Assembly: GCF_001544615.1 (NCBI RefSeq)
Contig: NZ_FCNV02000002.1
Span: forward strand, 62,001-126,000
Direction of reading: 5' to 3'
Source: Caballeronia concitans
GTDB taxonomy: Bacteria > Pseudomonadota > Gammaproteobacteria > Burkholderiales > Burkholderiaceae
DNA length: 64,000 nucleotides
Shown here: positions 15,732 through 26,048 of the stretch, piece by piece
Layout of the letters: the number at the start of each line of letters is the position of its first letter
Position numbering within the stretch: the first letter of the stretch is position 1
Position numbers and translations under genes: made by a program
The notes under the pieces: model-generated
What the model was told of the DNA's origin: nothing
The model's database searches: none
What the model saw: the letters and a program-made list of their open reading frames with translations, nothing else

Positions 15732-17117
15732 ATGACCACTCTAGATATTGATTTGTTGCTGACCGCGCTGATCAGCGTGTTGGTGCTAGTCGCGCTCATC
15801 GTGTCGCGCATCAAGATGCATCCGCTGCTCGCCTTGCTCGTCGTTTCCATTGGCGTGGGTTTCGCAACCGGCATGGAGCCGGGCAGTATCGTCAAGCACC
15901 TGACCAACGGCGCGGGCAAGACGTTGGGCGCGGTGGGAGTGGTTATCGCTCTTGGTGCGATGCTCGGCAAGATACTCGCCGATGCGGGTATCACCGAGCA
16001 AATCGCCGAAGCCATTCTAAAGCGTGCCTCTGACCGGATGATCCCATGGGCCATGACGCTCGTGGCGTTTGTCGTGGGCATTCCGATGTTCTTCGAAGTG
16101 GGGCTGGTCGTCATGCTGCCTCTCATCTTCAGCGTGGCGCGCAAGCTGGAAAGCCACGCGCGCTTCAAAGGCTCGGCTTATGTGTACGTCGGGGTGCCCG
16201 TGATTTCGGCGCTCGCCGCGATGCACGGCATGGTGCCGCCGCATCCGGGTCCTTTGACGGCGATCGCCACGCTCAAGACTTCGGTTGGTCCTACCATGCT
16301 GTATGGCTTTCTGGCGGCCATTCCGGCAATGATTCTCGGCGGTCCGCTCTATGGCGCGTTCATTGCGCCGCGTATGAGCACCAGACCTGACCAAAACTTA
16401 CTCGATCAATTCACCGTCGTCGAACAGGCCGATAGTGGCCCGCGACCGGGCGTCGGTCTCGGTGTGCTCGCGGCCTTGCTGCCCGCCATCCTGATGCTGG
16501 TTCATGCTGTCGCGGAGATGGTGTTGCCGAAGGGCGCACCGATGCTGCATGTCGCGAGCTTCCTGGGCAATCCGCTGATCGCCATGCTGCTGGGCGTGTT
16601 GTTTGCCGTTGTCGCGTTGGTCCTCGCCCGTGGCGGCGATGCCGAGAGGCTGCGTCACGCGCTTGGCACCAGTCTCAAGCCGATCGCCTCCATCATCATG
16701 ATCATCGCCGGGGGCGGCGCCTTCCAGGAAATGCTGACGAGTGCAAAGGTGGGCGAGGCCATCGTGCATCTGACGCAGCACTTTGCCTTTCCCCCGCTGA
16801 TCCTGGGATGGCTGATCGCCATGTTGCTGTCGGTCTCGACCGGATCGGCCACTGTGGGCATCGTGGGCGCGGCGGGTTTGCTGGCCCCGCTGGCCGGTGC
16901 CGATCCCAGCCTCAACTTGCCGTTGCTGGCCTTGTCGATTGGCTGCGGGTCGCTGTTCTTCAACTATGCAAACCATGCCGGCTTCTGGATGGTCAAGGAA
17001 TCGTTCGGCATGACGATGGGCGAAGCCACGAAGACCATCTCGGTAGTTCAATCCATCGTGGCTGTGGTTGGGCTGATCATGGCGCTTGTTTTCAACGCGG
17101 CGATCCACGTTCACTGA
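15732..17117 (+). CDS. Gluconate:H+ symporter family (GntP) permease
   Basis: 461 residues, highly hydrophobic. The GntP hallmarks are present: GKTLGAVGVVIALGAMLGKILADAG near residue 60, GIPMFFEVGLVVMLP, HGMVPPHPGP near 166-175, and the C-terminal STGSATVGIVGAAGLLAP. The protein should import gluconate or a related sugar acid or hydroxy acid. It follows the lactonase gene by 57 bp on the same strand and completes the GntR cluster. Having both an MFS and a GntP importer suggests two related substrates. Confidence 0.9.
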   Translation: MTTLDIDLLLTALISVLVLVALIVSRIKMHPLLALLVVSIGVGFATGMEPGSIVKHLTNGAGKTLGAVGVVIALGAMLGKILADAGITEQIAEAILKRASDRMIPWAMTLVAFVVGIPMFFEVGLVVMLPLIFSVARKLESHARFKGSAYVYVGVPVISALAAMHGMVPPHPGPLTAIATLKTSVGPTMLYGFLAAIPAMILGGPLYGAFIAPRMSTRPDQNLLDQFTVVEQADSGPRPGVGLGVLAALLPAILMLVHAVAEMVLPKGAPMLHVASFLGNPLIAMLLGVLFAVVALVLARGGDAERLRHALGTSLKPIASIIMIIAGGGAFQEMLTSAKVGEAIVHLTQHFAFPPLILGWLIAMLLSVSTGSATVGIVGAAGLLAPLAGADPSLNLPLLALSIGCGSLFFNYANHAGFWMVKESFGMTMGEATKTISVVQSIVAVVGLIMALVFNAAIHVH

Positions 17118-17666
17118 GTCCGACTTCTGAAACGAAGCACCAATCGTCTTGCGTTCCGAACGACGAGCGAAGGCGAGCGGTGCGCATCGTCCGGCACTGC
17201 GAGCGTCTTCGAAGCGGCTACGTTTCAGCAGCGTGCGCTGTATATCGCCGATCAACGGCAGCATGTCATCACGAAGCGCAACGTACTCCATTTGGACCTT
17301 CGGAGTTCGTGAATTACACTGTGTTTGCTATGCGACCTTTATGCGTAGCAGACCTATCAAGTCATTCTCGTCGGACGTTCGTGCAGCGCTTCTGCGCGCG
17401 TCCGCCAACGCCAGGCCACAACCCACTGCCTGGCGAAAGTGTTTCGCCGTTCGTCATGGCCTGCACGCTTGTTTCTCGTCTGGCACTGCATAAAACGCAG
17501 GCTTCCTGACGGCCATCACCATCTCGCATTTGCTCAGTCACGCGGCGGCAGTCGAGCTGCATTGCCGCCTCGTCGCTTTCAATCTGGGTCGGGTGCCGGA
17601 GAGCCGGGCAGGAACCCGCTCGGACGTACCCAGTCGCGCACTCGATTCGCTGGCAAGGAGACGACC
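17118..17666. other. Intergenic region without a convincing gene
   Basis: About 550 bp between the GntP permease gene and the exported protein at 17667. Open frames here have Arg/Ser-rich, unstructured translations and no ribosome-binding site. It should hold the 3' end of the upstream transcript and the promoter for 17667. I see no clear hairpin. Confidence 0.5.
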
Positions 17667-18236
17667 ATGAACACCAAGCATTTAAGCATTGCGTCGGCAG
17701 CAGTCGTTGCGCTTCTCGCGTTCAGTGATGTCGCGCAGGCAGGTGGGCATTGTTCGAACGAAACACTAAGGGGTCCGTTTGCTTTTATCGGTCACGGGGA
17801 AATCCTCGGACTCATTGGCCCCGATGGCAAGTTGCATCCGTACCCGGCTCCATCGATCCTCGACGACGTTGCACTGGTGACGTTCGACGGAATGGGTCAT
17901 TTCTTGCGTACCGACTTCGGTATGATCGGCGGGCTACCGAAAGGAGGAAAGACGACATTCAATCCTTTCCAGAGCGGCACGTACGCCGTGAACCCCGACT
18001 GCACCGGCACGATGCGAATTGTTTATGAAGCCGGCGGAGCGGTGCCTGCCGGCGTCGAGACGGACCTCAACATCGTCGTGGCAGCCGAAGGCACGCTCGT
18101 CGAGTCGGTCGTGTACCGGGCCGTGACCGCAGGAGGGTCGAGTGCGGATGGGAAGGTATCGTGCCCGCCGCATTGTGAGCAAGGCGTCCAAGAGAGCTTT
18201 GAGGGAAGGAAGGTTTCTTTCTACGGTTATCGTTAG
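17667..18236 (+). CDS. Exported protein of unknown function
   Basis: 189 residues from the ATG at 17667, preceded by AAGGAG. A signal peptide ends after ALLAFSDVAQA (about residue 23). The mature part contains GGHCSNETLRGPFAFIGHGEILG, FDGMGHFLRTDFGMIGG, YAVNPDCTGTMRIVYEAGG and SCPPHCEQGVQ. These short Gly-rich strands and several Cys residues fit a compact beta-barrel or beta-sandwich that may have disulfides. I do not recognise a named family. It has its own promoter region and no clear operon partner. Confidence 0.75.
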   Translation: MNTKHLSIASAAVVALLAFSDVAQAGGHCSNETLRGPFAFIGHGEILGLIGPDGKLHPYPAPSILDDVALVTFDGMGHFLRTDFGMIGGLPKGGKTTFNPFQSGTYAVNPDCTGTMRIVYEAGGAVPAGVETDLNIVVAAEGTLVESVVYRAVTAGGSSADGKVSCPPHCEQGVQESFEGRKVSFYGYR

Positions 18237-18472
18237 TCAGCCTTACTGCGCCCGGTCCGCTCGACAATATAAACGACCGCGCATGTCCAGCACTTTCGGG
18301 TATCTTCAAGCAGAAGCTGTCATGGCGCGATGCATGCGTTCCATTGTGCGTCGCGCCGATCGACTTTCATTCTCTACCGTATCGAAGTTGAAGGGTTGGG
18401 CGCATAGACTTCCATTGCCAGCAGCCGAGCCTCGAATCAGAGAACCGACCTGGCATTCTTTAGGAGGTCGTC

Positions 18473-18793
18473 ATGAAATCATTTGCGATGATGCTCGCTA
18501 CGGCGGCGCTGTCTTTACCGCTTGCCGCGCTCGCCCAGACGGATTCCCCACTGACGCGTGCTCAAGTACGCGCCGATTTGCAGCAGCTGGAACGGGCCGG
18601 CTATGCACCGTCCAAAGGAGAGGATCCGTATTATCCGCAGGACATCCAGGCTGCGGAAGCACGCGTGAGCGCCTCGAGTGGCGCGACTTCCTATGGCGGC
18701 GTGCCGTCGGGTGCAACGCAATCCGGCTCTCGCGTCATCACACGTGCGGCCTCGCCAGAGGAAATGAAGCAACTCTATTTCGGCGGACAGTAG
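18473..18793 (+). CDS. DUF4148 exported protein
   Basis: 106 residues. The signal peptide is MKSFAMMLATAALSLPLAALAQ. The mature start LTRAQVRADLQQLERAGYAPSKGEDPYYPQDIQAAEARV is the recognisable DUF4148 signature of Burkholderia and relatives. TAGGAGGTCGTC is a near-ideal ribosome-binding site. The function is unknown; many paralogues usually exist per genome. It is a stand-alone gene. Confidence 0.88.
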   Translation: MKSFAMMLATAALSLPLAALAQTDSPLTRAQVRADLQQLERAGYAPSKGEDPYYPQDIQAAEARVSASSGATSYGGVPSGATQSGSRVITRAASPEEMKQLYFGGQ

Positions 18794-19041
18794 CAGCGTG
18801 ACGATGCTCGCTCGTTTGCCGAAGCGGAAGTAATGGCCGGTGCATTCGATATACCCGTGTGGGCAGCGCCACTTATGTAGCGTGTTACCTGCACCACGAA
18901 TCGACGGATATTGTTGAAGCGTGGCCTCCCGATGTGTTTCGTAGCGTTGAGCTTCTTTGAAGACATGCACTTTCGACGGAACGGGCCGCCCGGCATATTT
19001 GCAGGCGGCTCATACCGCGAAGCGTCACAGTCAGCCCGCGC

Positions 19042-19587
19042 TCACTGCATTCTTGGGTAGCCTACGTAGTAGATACCGATGACGGCTCCGCTCGAATCGT
19101 GTATCGGTTCATAGCCCGTCACGTAGGGTTTGCCCAGAATGTCAGCATCGCCATAGTAGGCGCCGCCGCTGCGAATGGCGGCAATCGCCTTGCCCTTCGG
19201 ATCGAGGACGGTCCCGATGGCCCTCGCGCCGTCGCTTTTCTGCACGTTGGTTGCCACGCGAACGAAGTCATCGCCGCTTTTCACGAACAACGTCGCAGTG
19301 CCGCCCACCGCTTGCTTGACCTCATCGACCACAGTGAAGTTGTTATTCATCTTCGTTGCACCGAAGTACAACGCGGGAGCCGGCTTTCCGGCAACCGCGT
19401 CCTCGCCCTTTACGACCGGTGCGCCCAATTCTGCCGTCTTACTCTTGAGCAAAGCCATGGCTTGCTTAACGGACTCTGGTGATTGCGCACGACTACCCGT
19501 ATGGAATAAGAAAACGGATGTTGCCATTAAGTACATGGCCACAAGAAGCATGCGCAAAAGAAACGTTCTACCTGTCCTGGTTTCCAT
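19042..19587 (-). CDS. Secreted single Cache-domain protein
   Basis: 181 residues from the ATG at 19587, with GGAG seven bases upstream; a TTG five codons earlier is less likely. The N-terminal hydrophobic segment (LLVAMYLMATSVFLFHTGSRAQ) is a signal peptide or anchor. The rest is one Cache-type fold: YFGATKMNNNFTVVDEVKQAVGGTATLFVKSGDDFVRVATNV, then a conserved-looking GGAYYGDADILGKPYVTGYEPIHDSSGAVIGIYYVGYP. No kinase, methyl-accepting or cyclase domain follows, so it is a free sensor domain. It might pass a ligand to a chemoreceptor such as that at 30530, but nothing in the sequence shows this. Confidence 0.78.
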   Translation of the reverse strand: METRTGRTFLLRMLLVAMYLMATSVFLFHTGSRAQSPESVKQAMALLKSKTAELGAPVVKGEDAVAGKPAPALYFGATKMNNNFTVVDEVKQAVGGTATLFVKSGDDFVRVATNVQKSDGARAIGTVLDPKGKAIAAIRSGGAYYGDADILGKPYVTGYEPIHDSSGAVIGIYYVGYPRMQ

Positions 19588-20310
19588 GATGTCGTTCTCC
19601 AATTGGAGTTACGGATCCGTGAGGCGGAGACCTGCCCATGCCGGGCAGTCAATCTATTGAGTGCTCGAAGTTTTCCAAAGGCTTTGATCTTTATCAGTCG
19701 ATGCGAGCCTCAATCGAAATTTACTTCGCGGTGCAAATGGGTTTTGTTTCTGCGCATGAGATTGTGATGGCGCGACCGCTGGTAGAGGTTCGGTTTAGCT
19801 CACTGACCCAACTGTGCAACTAGATCTTGTACGCCGCTTTCATGCAGAGAAGGGCAGGTCCGGCAGCCGCGTGACGAGGCGTGCGTTAGACTCATCCGCC
19901 CGCCGCGAAGCATCGAACGCAACCTGGTTGACGTGGATCAATCGACGTGTCGAAGGGGCGTGTAATGTCAGTGAGAACCTGCATGGAAGCGCTCTGAAAA
20001 GAGTTCATCATGTTCTCGCCCTCGTGTGCTCATGCGCCGTCTGCTCGGCTAAATTGTTGGCGGCCGCTGATTCCGCGGGATGAGAAAGGCACGCTCAGCA
20101 CAATACGCGACGGATTCGCATTGACTTCCCTATGCAACGAGCGTTTGTCTGATACGCCCGCTCGCTTCAAATCCCACCGAATCGCTCGAACACCTATCCA
20201 GTCGAAACGAACGTTCACGTATCGCGCGCTGATTTCGATGGCAAGGCTGTGTCGCAACCTCCCACGAAATAAATGGCGCCCTGAGCACCAAGGCCTCGAA
20301 GGAGAGAGCC
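19588..20310. other. Intergenic region without a convincing gene
   Basis: About 720 bp between the divergent Cache-domain and DUF3455 genes. Short open frames such as 19638-19823 lack a ribosome-binding site and family-like sequence. The base composition is lower in GC than the flanking genes. Promoters for both flanking genes should lie here. Confidence 0.5.
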
Positions 20311-20823
20311 ATGTTAATGAATCGCTTGCACGCTTACTTCTCTATCTTCGTGTCATCGATGCTGGCGGCTTGTGCGACGGGGCCAGAAGGCCCAGCGAAT
20401 TCTTCCATCGACCCGCCTCAGGCCGAGCGCGTCATGACGCTGGTAGCGACTGGCGTACAGACTTATTCGTGTGAGTTCGACGCGCAGCATCAACTGGGTT
20501 GGGTGTTCAGAAGCCCGCAGGCGACGCTGTACGATGCGAGCGGCCGCGCGGCAGTCTGGCACATCGCTGGACCGACCTGGGGAGCGCAAGATGGAAGCCG
20601 GATCGTAGGGCAGGTGGTCGCGCAGCGTGCCAGCGAAACGCCGGCGAGCATACCGCAGCTCTTGCTCGAAGCTCATAGCACGTCGGGCATGGGCATGCTG
20701 TCCGTTGTCCGGTATGTTCAGCGAGTGCACACCGTTGGTGGATTGATGCCGACCGCGCCGTGTCTGACTGAGCACGAAAACGGTAGCTCGCCTTATTTTG
20801 CCGATTATGTTTTCTATCGGTAG
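20311..20823 (+). CDS. DUF3455 lipoprotein
   Basis: 170 residues. A signal sequence ends at a lipobox, MLAAC, with Cys about residue 20. The mature part, ERVMTLVATGVQTYSCEF, GWVFRSPQATLYDASGRAAVWHIAGPTW and MLSVVRYVQRVHTVGGLMPTAPC, is the DUF3455 pattern. GAAGGAGAGAGCC lies directly upstream of the start. Function is unknown. Two Cys residues in the mature part may form a disulfide. It converges on the glutamate dehydrogenase gene. Confidence 0.85.
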   Translation: MLMNRLHAYFSIFVSSMLAACATGPEGPANSSIDPPQAERVMTLVATGVQTYSCEFDAQHQLGWVFRSPQATLYDASGRAAVWHIAGPTWGAQDGSRIVGQVVAQRASETPASIPQLLLEAHSTSGMGMLSVVRYVQRVHTVGGLMPTAPCLTEHENGSSPYFADYVFYR

Positions 20824-20949
20824 CGGCACGCGCTTTCTGCAGGCATCGAGCCGCGATGGCGTCGGCCTGTCACTCAAGCGCTGAGTGCATCAGATCACCA
20901 CTATTCGAACGGACTTCAGCGACGGCGGCGCGCGTGGTCGCTGAACCGC

Positions 20950-23900
20950 CTAGGCCCGTTCCAGCACGGCCATCTCGCGCACCACCACCAGCAGCATCGA
21001 AAGACTCGCAGCGCCGCTTGCGCGCAGTTCCGCAAGCAGGCGCGTATAGCGATCGAGCGCATCTTGCCGCTTGGCGCGCCAGCTTTCGACGATCACATCC
21101 GCCGCATCGATGCCGCGCGATTCTTCGAGCGCATTCACCGTCAACGCGCGTTTGAGACGCGCCAGTTCTTCGAGCGCCGCAGCACGCGCCAGCAGGTCCC
21201 AGTGCGTCGAGATCGGCAGCGCCATCGCGCGCTCGGCGATGCCGCGATAATCCAGCAGCGTGCCGATGCCGAAGTACACGCTCGCCACAAGCTCCAGACT
21301 GCGCCCGGAGCATGCCGCGACTTCCGCGCTGTCCAGCACCGCCGTCGCGATCTCGCCGCTCGCCACGCGCGCCGCGATGCCGCTTTCGACGCCCGCATCC
21401 TCCAGCTCGCGCCGCCGTCCATACCATGCGTCGAGTTGCGCCGCAGGCAGAAGCGCCGGCAATTGCGGCGTGAGCCGCTGCGCCGCCTCGCGGCAACGCG
21501 CGAGCAGGCCCTTCGCTTCCTGTGCGCCGGCGCCGCCGCGCTTGGGTTGCCGCAGGAACCACAGCGACGTTTCATCGAGCAGACGCACGACATCGACGAA
21601 CATGCGGGCCTGCACTTCGTCCGCGACGATATTGTCCAGCGCGTCGATAGAGCGCCACAGGTCGTCGAGATCGAAGACATCGCGTGACATCAGCGCGGCA
21701 CGCACGATATCGCTCGGGCGCGCATCCGTTTCTTCCATCAGCCGATGCACGAACGTGCAGCCCACGCGATTCACGAGCGCATTGGTCAGATGCGTCGCGA
21801 GAATCTCGCGCTTGAGCGGATGCCGCTGCATCGCCTGGCTATAGCGCTGCTGCAAGGGCTTCGGAAAGTAATCGGGCAGCATGTCGGCGACGAGCGCGTC
21901 TTCCGGCACGTCGGATTCCAGCAGTTCGTCGTAGAGCCACATCTTTCCGTAGGCGAGCAGCACCGCGCGTTCGGGCGATGTCAGCCCCGACTTCGCCGCC
22001 GCGCGCTCGGCGATCTCATCGTCGTTCGGCAGAAACTCGATGCGCCGCTTGAGCCGCCCCGCGCGTTCGAGATAGCGCATCATGCGCGCTTCGGCATCGA
22101 GCGTTTCGGCGACATGGCGCTTCGCGATGGAAAGCGCCTGCGTCTGCGCGTAGTTGTCCTTCAGCACCAGCAGGCCGACTTCATCGGTCATCTCGGCGAG
22201 CAGCGCGTTGCGTTGCTTCTCGGTCATCTCGCCGTCCGCCAGCACGAGGCCGAGCAGAATCTTGATGTTGACCTCGTGATCCGAACAGTCGACGCCTGCC
22301 GAGTTATCGATCGCGTCCGTGTTGATGCGCCCGCCGTGCTGCGCGAACTCGATGCGCCCCAGTTGCGTCAGGCCGAGATTGCCGCCTTCCGCGACGACCT
22401 TCACGCGCAGTTCCGCGCCGTTCACGCGCACGCCGTCGTTCGTGCGGTCGCCGACTTGCTGATGCGTCTCCGCGCTCGACTTCACATACGTGCCGACACC
22501 GCCGTTATAGAGCAGGTCCGCTTGCGCGAGCAGGATCGCGCGAATCAGTTCGTTCGGCGCGAGCACGGATGCGTTGATGCCCAGCGCCGCCTGCACTTGC
22601 GGCGACACCGGAATGGACTTCGCGGTGCGCGGATACACGCCGCCGCCCGTCGAAATGAGCGCGGCGTCGTAATCGGCCCAGCTGGAGCGCGGCAATGCGA
22701 AGAGGCGCGCGCGTTCCTCGAAGCTCGTCGCCGCATCGGGCGTCGGATCGAGAAACACATGCCGATGATCGAACGCCGCGATCAGCCTGATATGGCGCGA
22801 AAGCAGCATGCCGTTGCCGAACACGTCGCCGGACATGTCGCCTATGCCGACCACGGTGAAGTCGGTGGTCTGCGTATCGAAGTTCATCTCGCGGAAGTGG
22901 CGCTTCACGGACTCCCACGCGCCGCGCGCGGTGATGCCCATCTTCTTGTGGTCGTAGCCCACCGAACCGCCGGACGCGAAGGCATCGTCGAGCCAGAAGC
23001 CGTATTCATGCGCGATCGCGTTGGCGTAGTCGGAGAACGTGGCCGTCCCCTTGTCCGCGGCGACCACGAGATACGGATCGTCGGGATCGTGGCGCACGAC
23101 ATCGGGCGGCGGCACGATGCCGTCGGGCGTGCGGTTGTCGGTCACGTCGAGCAGGCCGCGCAGGAACATCCGATAGCACGCGACGCCTTCGGCGAGAAAC
23201 GCTTCGCGGTCCGTCACGGGCGGCGGATTCTTCACGACGAAGCCGCCTTTCGATCCCACCGGCACGATCACCGTGTTCTTCACCATTTGCGCCTTCATCA
23301 GGCCGAGCACTTCCGTGCGGAAATCCTCGCGCCGGTCCGACCAGCGCAGCCCGCCGCGCGCCACGCGCCCGCCGCGCAAATGCACGCCTTCCACGCGCGG
23401 CGCGTAGACCCAGATCTCGAACATCGGCTTCGGTTCGGGCAGGCCCGGCACTTTCGACGGATCGAGCTTGAACGACACATACGGAAGCGGCTGCCCGTTC
23501 GCATCGCGATGAAAATGATTCGTGCGCACCGTCGCCGTGATGACGCCGAGAAACTGCCGCAGGATGCGGTCCTCGTCGAGGTTCGGCACCTGATCGAGCG
23601 CCGCTTCGATATCCGCGAGCACGCGTTCGGCGGCCTTGTCGCGATCTTCGGCGGACCCGCCGCGCGCAGGATCGAAGCGCATCATGAACAATTGCAGCAG
23701 CTTCTTCGCGATCAGCGGATTGCCGATCAGCGCGCGTTCGATATACGCGTCGCTGAACGTGGAGCCGACCTGGCGCAGATACTTCGCGTACGCGCGCATG
23801 ATGGTCACGTCGCGCGAGCCGAACTCCGCGCGCAGCACGAGCCGGTTGAAATCGTCGTTCTCTATCTCGCCCGACCACACGCTCGCGAAGGCGTTTTCGA

Positions 23901-25815
23901 ACAGCGGCTTCACGCGGTCGATATCGAAATCGACATCGTCCTGCAATTCGAGGCCGAAGTCGTGAATCCAGGCGTTCGGCGCGCCGGTCGGCTCAATCAG
24001 ATACGGCCGCTCTTCGTCCACGCGCACGCCGAGATGTTCGAGCATCGGCAGGCTGTGCGACAGCGCGATCGGATCGCCCGCGCGATACACCTTGAAGCGA
24101 AACGCGCGCCGTCCCGCTTCGATCGGGCGATACAGACTCATCGACAAGCCGCCGGGCCGCGTGTGCGCCGCCTCGATCAATTCGATGTCGCGCACCGCCG
24201 TGCGCGCCGGATAATCCTCGCGGTAACCTGCCGGGAATGAATCGGCGTAGCGTTGCAGCAGGCGATTGCCCGCTTCTTCGCCGTGACTGTCGATGAGCGC
24301 ATCGGCGAGATCGTCCTGCCAGCGGCGCGCCACCTGCACGATGCGCGTTTCGAGTTCGCGCGTATCGACTTCGGGCATGGTGCCGCGATCCGCGCGCACG
24401 ACGATATGAATGCGCGCGAGCGGCGACTCGGACAGCAGCGGCGTGAACTCGATGCTCTTGCCATTGAACGCGTCCATCAACACCTTGCTGATGCGCCGCC
24501 GCAGGTCGGTGTTGAACTTGTCGCGCGGCACGAAGACGAGACAGGACACGAAGCGGTCGAAGCGGTCGCGCCGCACGAACAGGCGCGTGCGTTGGTGTTC
24601 CTGCAAACGCAGCACGCCGAGCGCGATTTCGAAGAGCACGTCTTCGTCGGCCTGAAAGAGTTCGTCGCGCGGATATTGCTCCAGCACCGTGATCAGCGAT
24701 TTCGCGAGATGGCCTTTTTCGAGGAAGCCCGCGCGCCGCACGATGTTCGCGCACTTGCGCCGCACGATCGGTATTTCCGATGTCGGCACGAGATACGCAG
24801 TCGAGGTGTATAGCCCGAGAAAGCGCCGCTCGCCTGTCACCTTGCCGTCCGGCGACGTGCGCTTCACGCCGACATAGTCGAGATAGCCCGGCCGATGCAC
24901 CGTTGCGCGCGAATTGGCCTTGGTCAGAAAGATCGGCGACGCGCTTTCAATGATCGAGGCCGCGCCCGCGGGCAGCGGCGTGAGATCGCCGGGCGGCGTC
25001 GGCCGCAAATTCTCGCGCAGGATGCCGGTTCCGGAGCCGGGCACGCCGCGCAGCGCAAAGCCGCCTTCGTGTTCGACGAGATCGTAATCGCGGCTGCCGA
25101 GGAAGGTGAAATGGTCCGCGACCATCCATTCGAGGAACGCGCGCGATTCGATGCCGTCGGGCGTGGTATCGCGCGCCTTCAGTTCGCCGATGGCGGCGCG
25201 CGCGGCGTCGATCACCTTCGGCCAGTCCTCGACCGCCGCGCGCACATCGCCCAGCACGCGCGCGATGTTGTCGCGCACTTCGTCGAGGCGCTCGGCGTCG
25301 CTGCATCGATCCACTTCGAAATGAATGAACGATTCGAGTTCGGAATTGCCGTCGCCCGCTTCGGCGTGGCCTTGCCCGATGCGCTCGATCTCGCCCGCAT
25401 GCGCGCCCTTGGCTGAACGCCACACGCGGAACACCGGATGAATCGCCGAATGCAGCGCGAGTCCGAGGCGGTTCAGCTCCATCGTCACCGAATCGACGAG
25501 AAACGGCATGTCGTCGTTGACGATTTCCACCACCGTGTGATCCGAATGCCAGCCGTGCTGCTCCAGATTCGGGTTATAGACGCGCAGCACCTCGCGCCCG
25601 CGCACGAACTTCTGCGCCGTCTGCCAGTGCGCCATGGCGGCGCCGTAGAGATCGGCGACATCGCGGCTCGCGATGTCTTCGACATCGACCTGTTCGTAGT
25701 AATAGCGCAGCAGCGGCTCGATGACCTGGAAGGCCGGCTCGGGCAATCGCCCGCGTGCGAAGTCCAGGAGATCGTTGATGAGGTGTTCGACTCGCGCTTC
25801 GTTCCTGACCAGCAT
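20950..25815 (-). CDS. NAD-dependent glutamate dehydrogenase, large (about 180 kDa) type
   Basis: 1621 residues, the usual size of the L-GDH180 class that deaminates glutamate to 2-oxoglutarate with NAD. The N-terminal third has ACT-like segments (VVEIVNDDMPFLVDSVTMELNRLGLALHSAIHPVF near residue 90). The catalytic domain carries RGGLRWSDRREDFRTEVLGLMKAQMVKNTVIVPVGSKGGFV, with the substrate Lys, then DKGTATFSDYAN and VGIGDMSGDVFGNGMLLS (NAD domain), and CSDHEVNIKILLG. The ATG is preceded by GGAGG. It stands alone between convergent and tandem neighbours, as is common, and should feed amino-acid nitrogen and carbon into the TCA cycle. Confidence 0.96.
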   Translation of the reverse strand: MLVRNEARVEHLINDLLDFARGRLPEPAFQVIEPLLRYYYEQVDVEDIASRDVADLYGAAMAHWQTAQKFVRGREVLRVYNPNLEQHGWHSDHTVVEIVNDDMPFLVDSVTMELNRLGLALHSAIHPVFRVWRSAKGAHAGEIERIGQGHAEAGDGNSELESFIHFEVDRCSDAERLDEVRDNIARVLGDVRAAVEDWPKVIDAARAAIGELKARDTTPDGIESRAFLEWMVADHFTFLGSRDYDLVEHEGGFALRGVPGSGTGILRENLRPTPPGDLTPLPAGAASIIESASPIFLTKANSRATVHRPGYLDYVGVKRTSPDGKVTGERRFLGLYTSTAYLVPTSEIPIVRRKCANIVRRAGFLEKGHLAKSLITVLEQYPRDELFQADEDVLFEIALGVLRLQEHQRTRLFVRRDRFDRFVSCLVFVPRDKFNTDLRRRISKVLMDAFNGKSIEFTPLLSESPLARIHIVVRADRGTMPEVDTRELETRIVQVARRWQDDLADALIDSHGEEAGNRLLQRYADSFPAGYREDYPARTAVRDIELIEAAHTRPGGLSMSLYRPIEAGRRAFRFKVYRAGDPIALSHSLPMLEHLGVRVDEERPYLIEPTGAPNAWIHDFGLELQDDVDFDIDRVKPLFENAFASVWSGEIENDDFNRLVLRAEFGSRDVTIMRAYAKYLRQVGSTFSDAYIERALIGNPLIAKKLLQLFMMRFDPARGGSAEDRDKAAERVLADIEAALDQVPNLDEDRILRQFLGVITATVRTNHFHRDANGQPLPYVSFKLDPSKVPGLPEPKPMFEIWVYAPRVEGVHLRGGRVARGGLRWSDRREDFRTEVLGLMKAQMVKNTVIVPVGSKGGFVVKNPPPVTDREAFLAEGVACYRMFLRGLLDVTDNRTPDGIVPPPDVVRHDPDDPYLVVAADKGTATFSDYANAIAHEYGFWLDDAFASGGSVGYDHKKMGITARGAWESVKRHFREMNFDTQTTDFTVVGIGDMSGDVFGNGMLLSRHIRLIAAFDHRHVFLDPTPDAATSFEERARLFALPRSSWADYDAALISTGGGVYPRTAKSIPVSPQVQAALGINASVLAPNELIRAILLAQADLLYNGGVGTYVKSSAETHQQVGDRTNDGVRVNGAELRVKVVAEGGNLGLTQLGRIEFAQHGGRINTDAIDNSAGVDCSDHEVNIKILLGLVLADGEMTEKQRNALLAEMTDEVGLLVLKDNYAQTQALSIAKRHVAETLDAEARMMRYLERAGRLKRRIEFLPNDDEIAERAAAKSGLTSPERAVLLAYGKMWLYDELLESDVPEDALVADMLPDYFPKPLQQRYSQAMQRHPLKREILATHLTNALVNRVGCTFVHRLMEETDARPSDIVRAALMSRDVFDLDDLWRSIDALDNIVADEVQARMFVDVVRLLDETSLWFLRQPKRGGAGAQEAKGLLARCREAAQRLTPQLPALLPAAQLDAWYGRRRELEDAGVESGIAARVASGEIATAVLDSAEVAACSGRSLELVASVYFGIGTLLDYRGIAERAMALPISTHWDLLARAAALEELARLKRALTVNALEESRGIDAADVIVESWRAKRQDALDRYTRLLAELRASGAASLSMLLVVVREMAVLERA

Positions 25816-26048
25816 GATGTCCTCCCGAGGCTTGGCGCTTCATTAGGGCCTTGCGTGCTTCGAGTGCATGCTGATTATGCGCCGCGCGGCGCGTTTGGCC
25901 TTGCGATGGCCATGTGCGTTTGCACAACGGGAGGGCGTCGCGAATGCTGTCCGTGCCGGCGAATTCGCGTATTGATGCGGATAGATGATTCGCGCGATGA
26001 ACGCAGCGGACGTATCCGCCGCGCCCATCCGTTCCAACGCTGTTGCTG

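Noticed and set aside
19638-19823. 61-codon frame in the gap after the Cache-domain gene
   Set aside because: No ribosome-binding site, no family resemblance and no conserved neighbour. It is more likely chance.
20871-20887. CACTCA-AGCGC-TGAGTG as a terminator between DUF3455 and glutamate dehydrogenase genes
   Set aside because: It has 6-bp arms only and no T run on either side. It may be a weak hairpin, but the evidence is too thin for a feature.
21745-24240. 831-codon open frame on the plus strand
   Set aside because: It is fully antisense to the glutamate dehydrogenase gene, is rich in Arg, His and Ala, and has no recognisable domain. Such frames arise from high GC at third positions.
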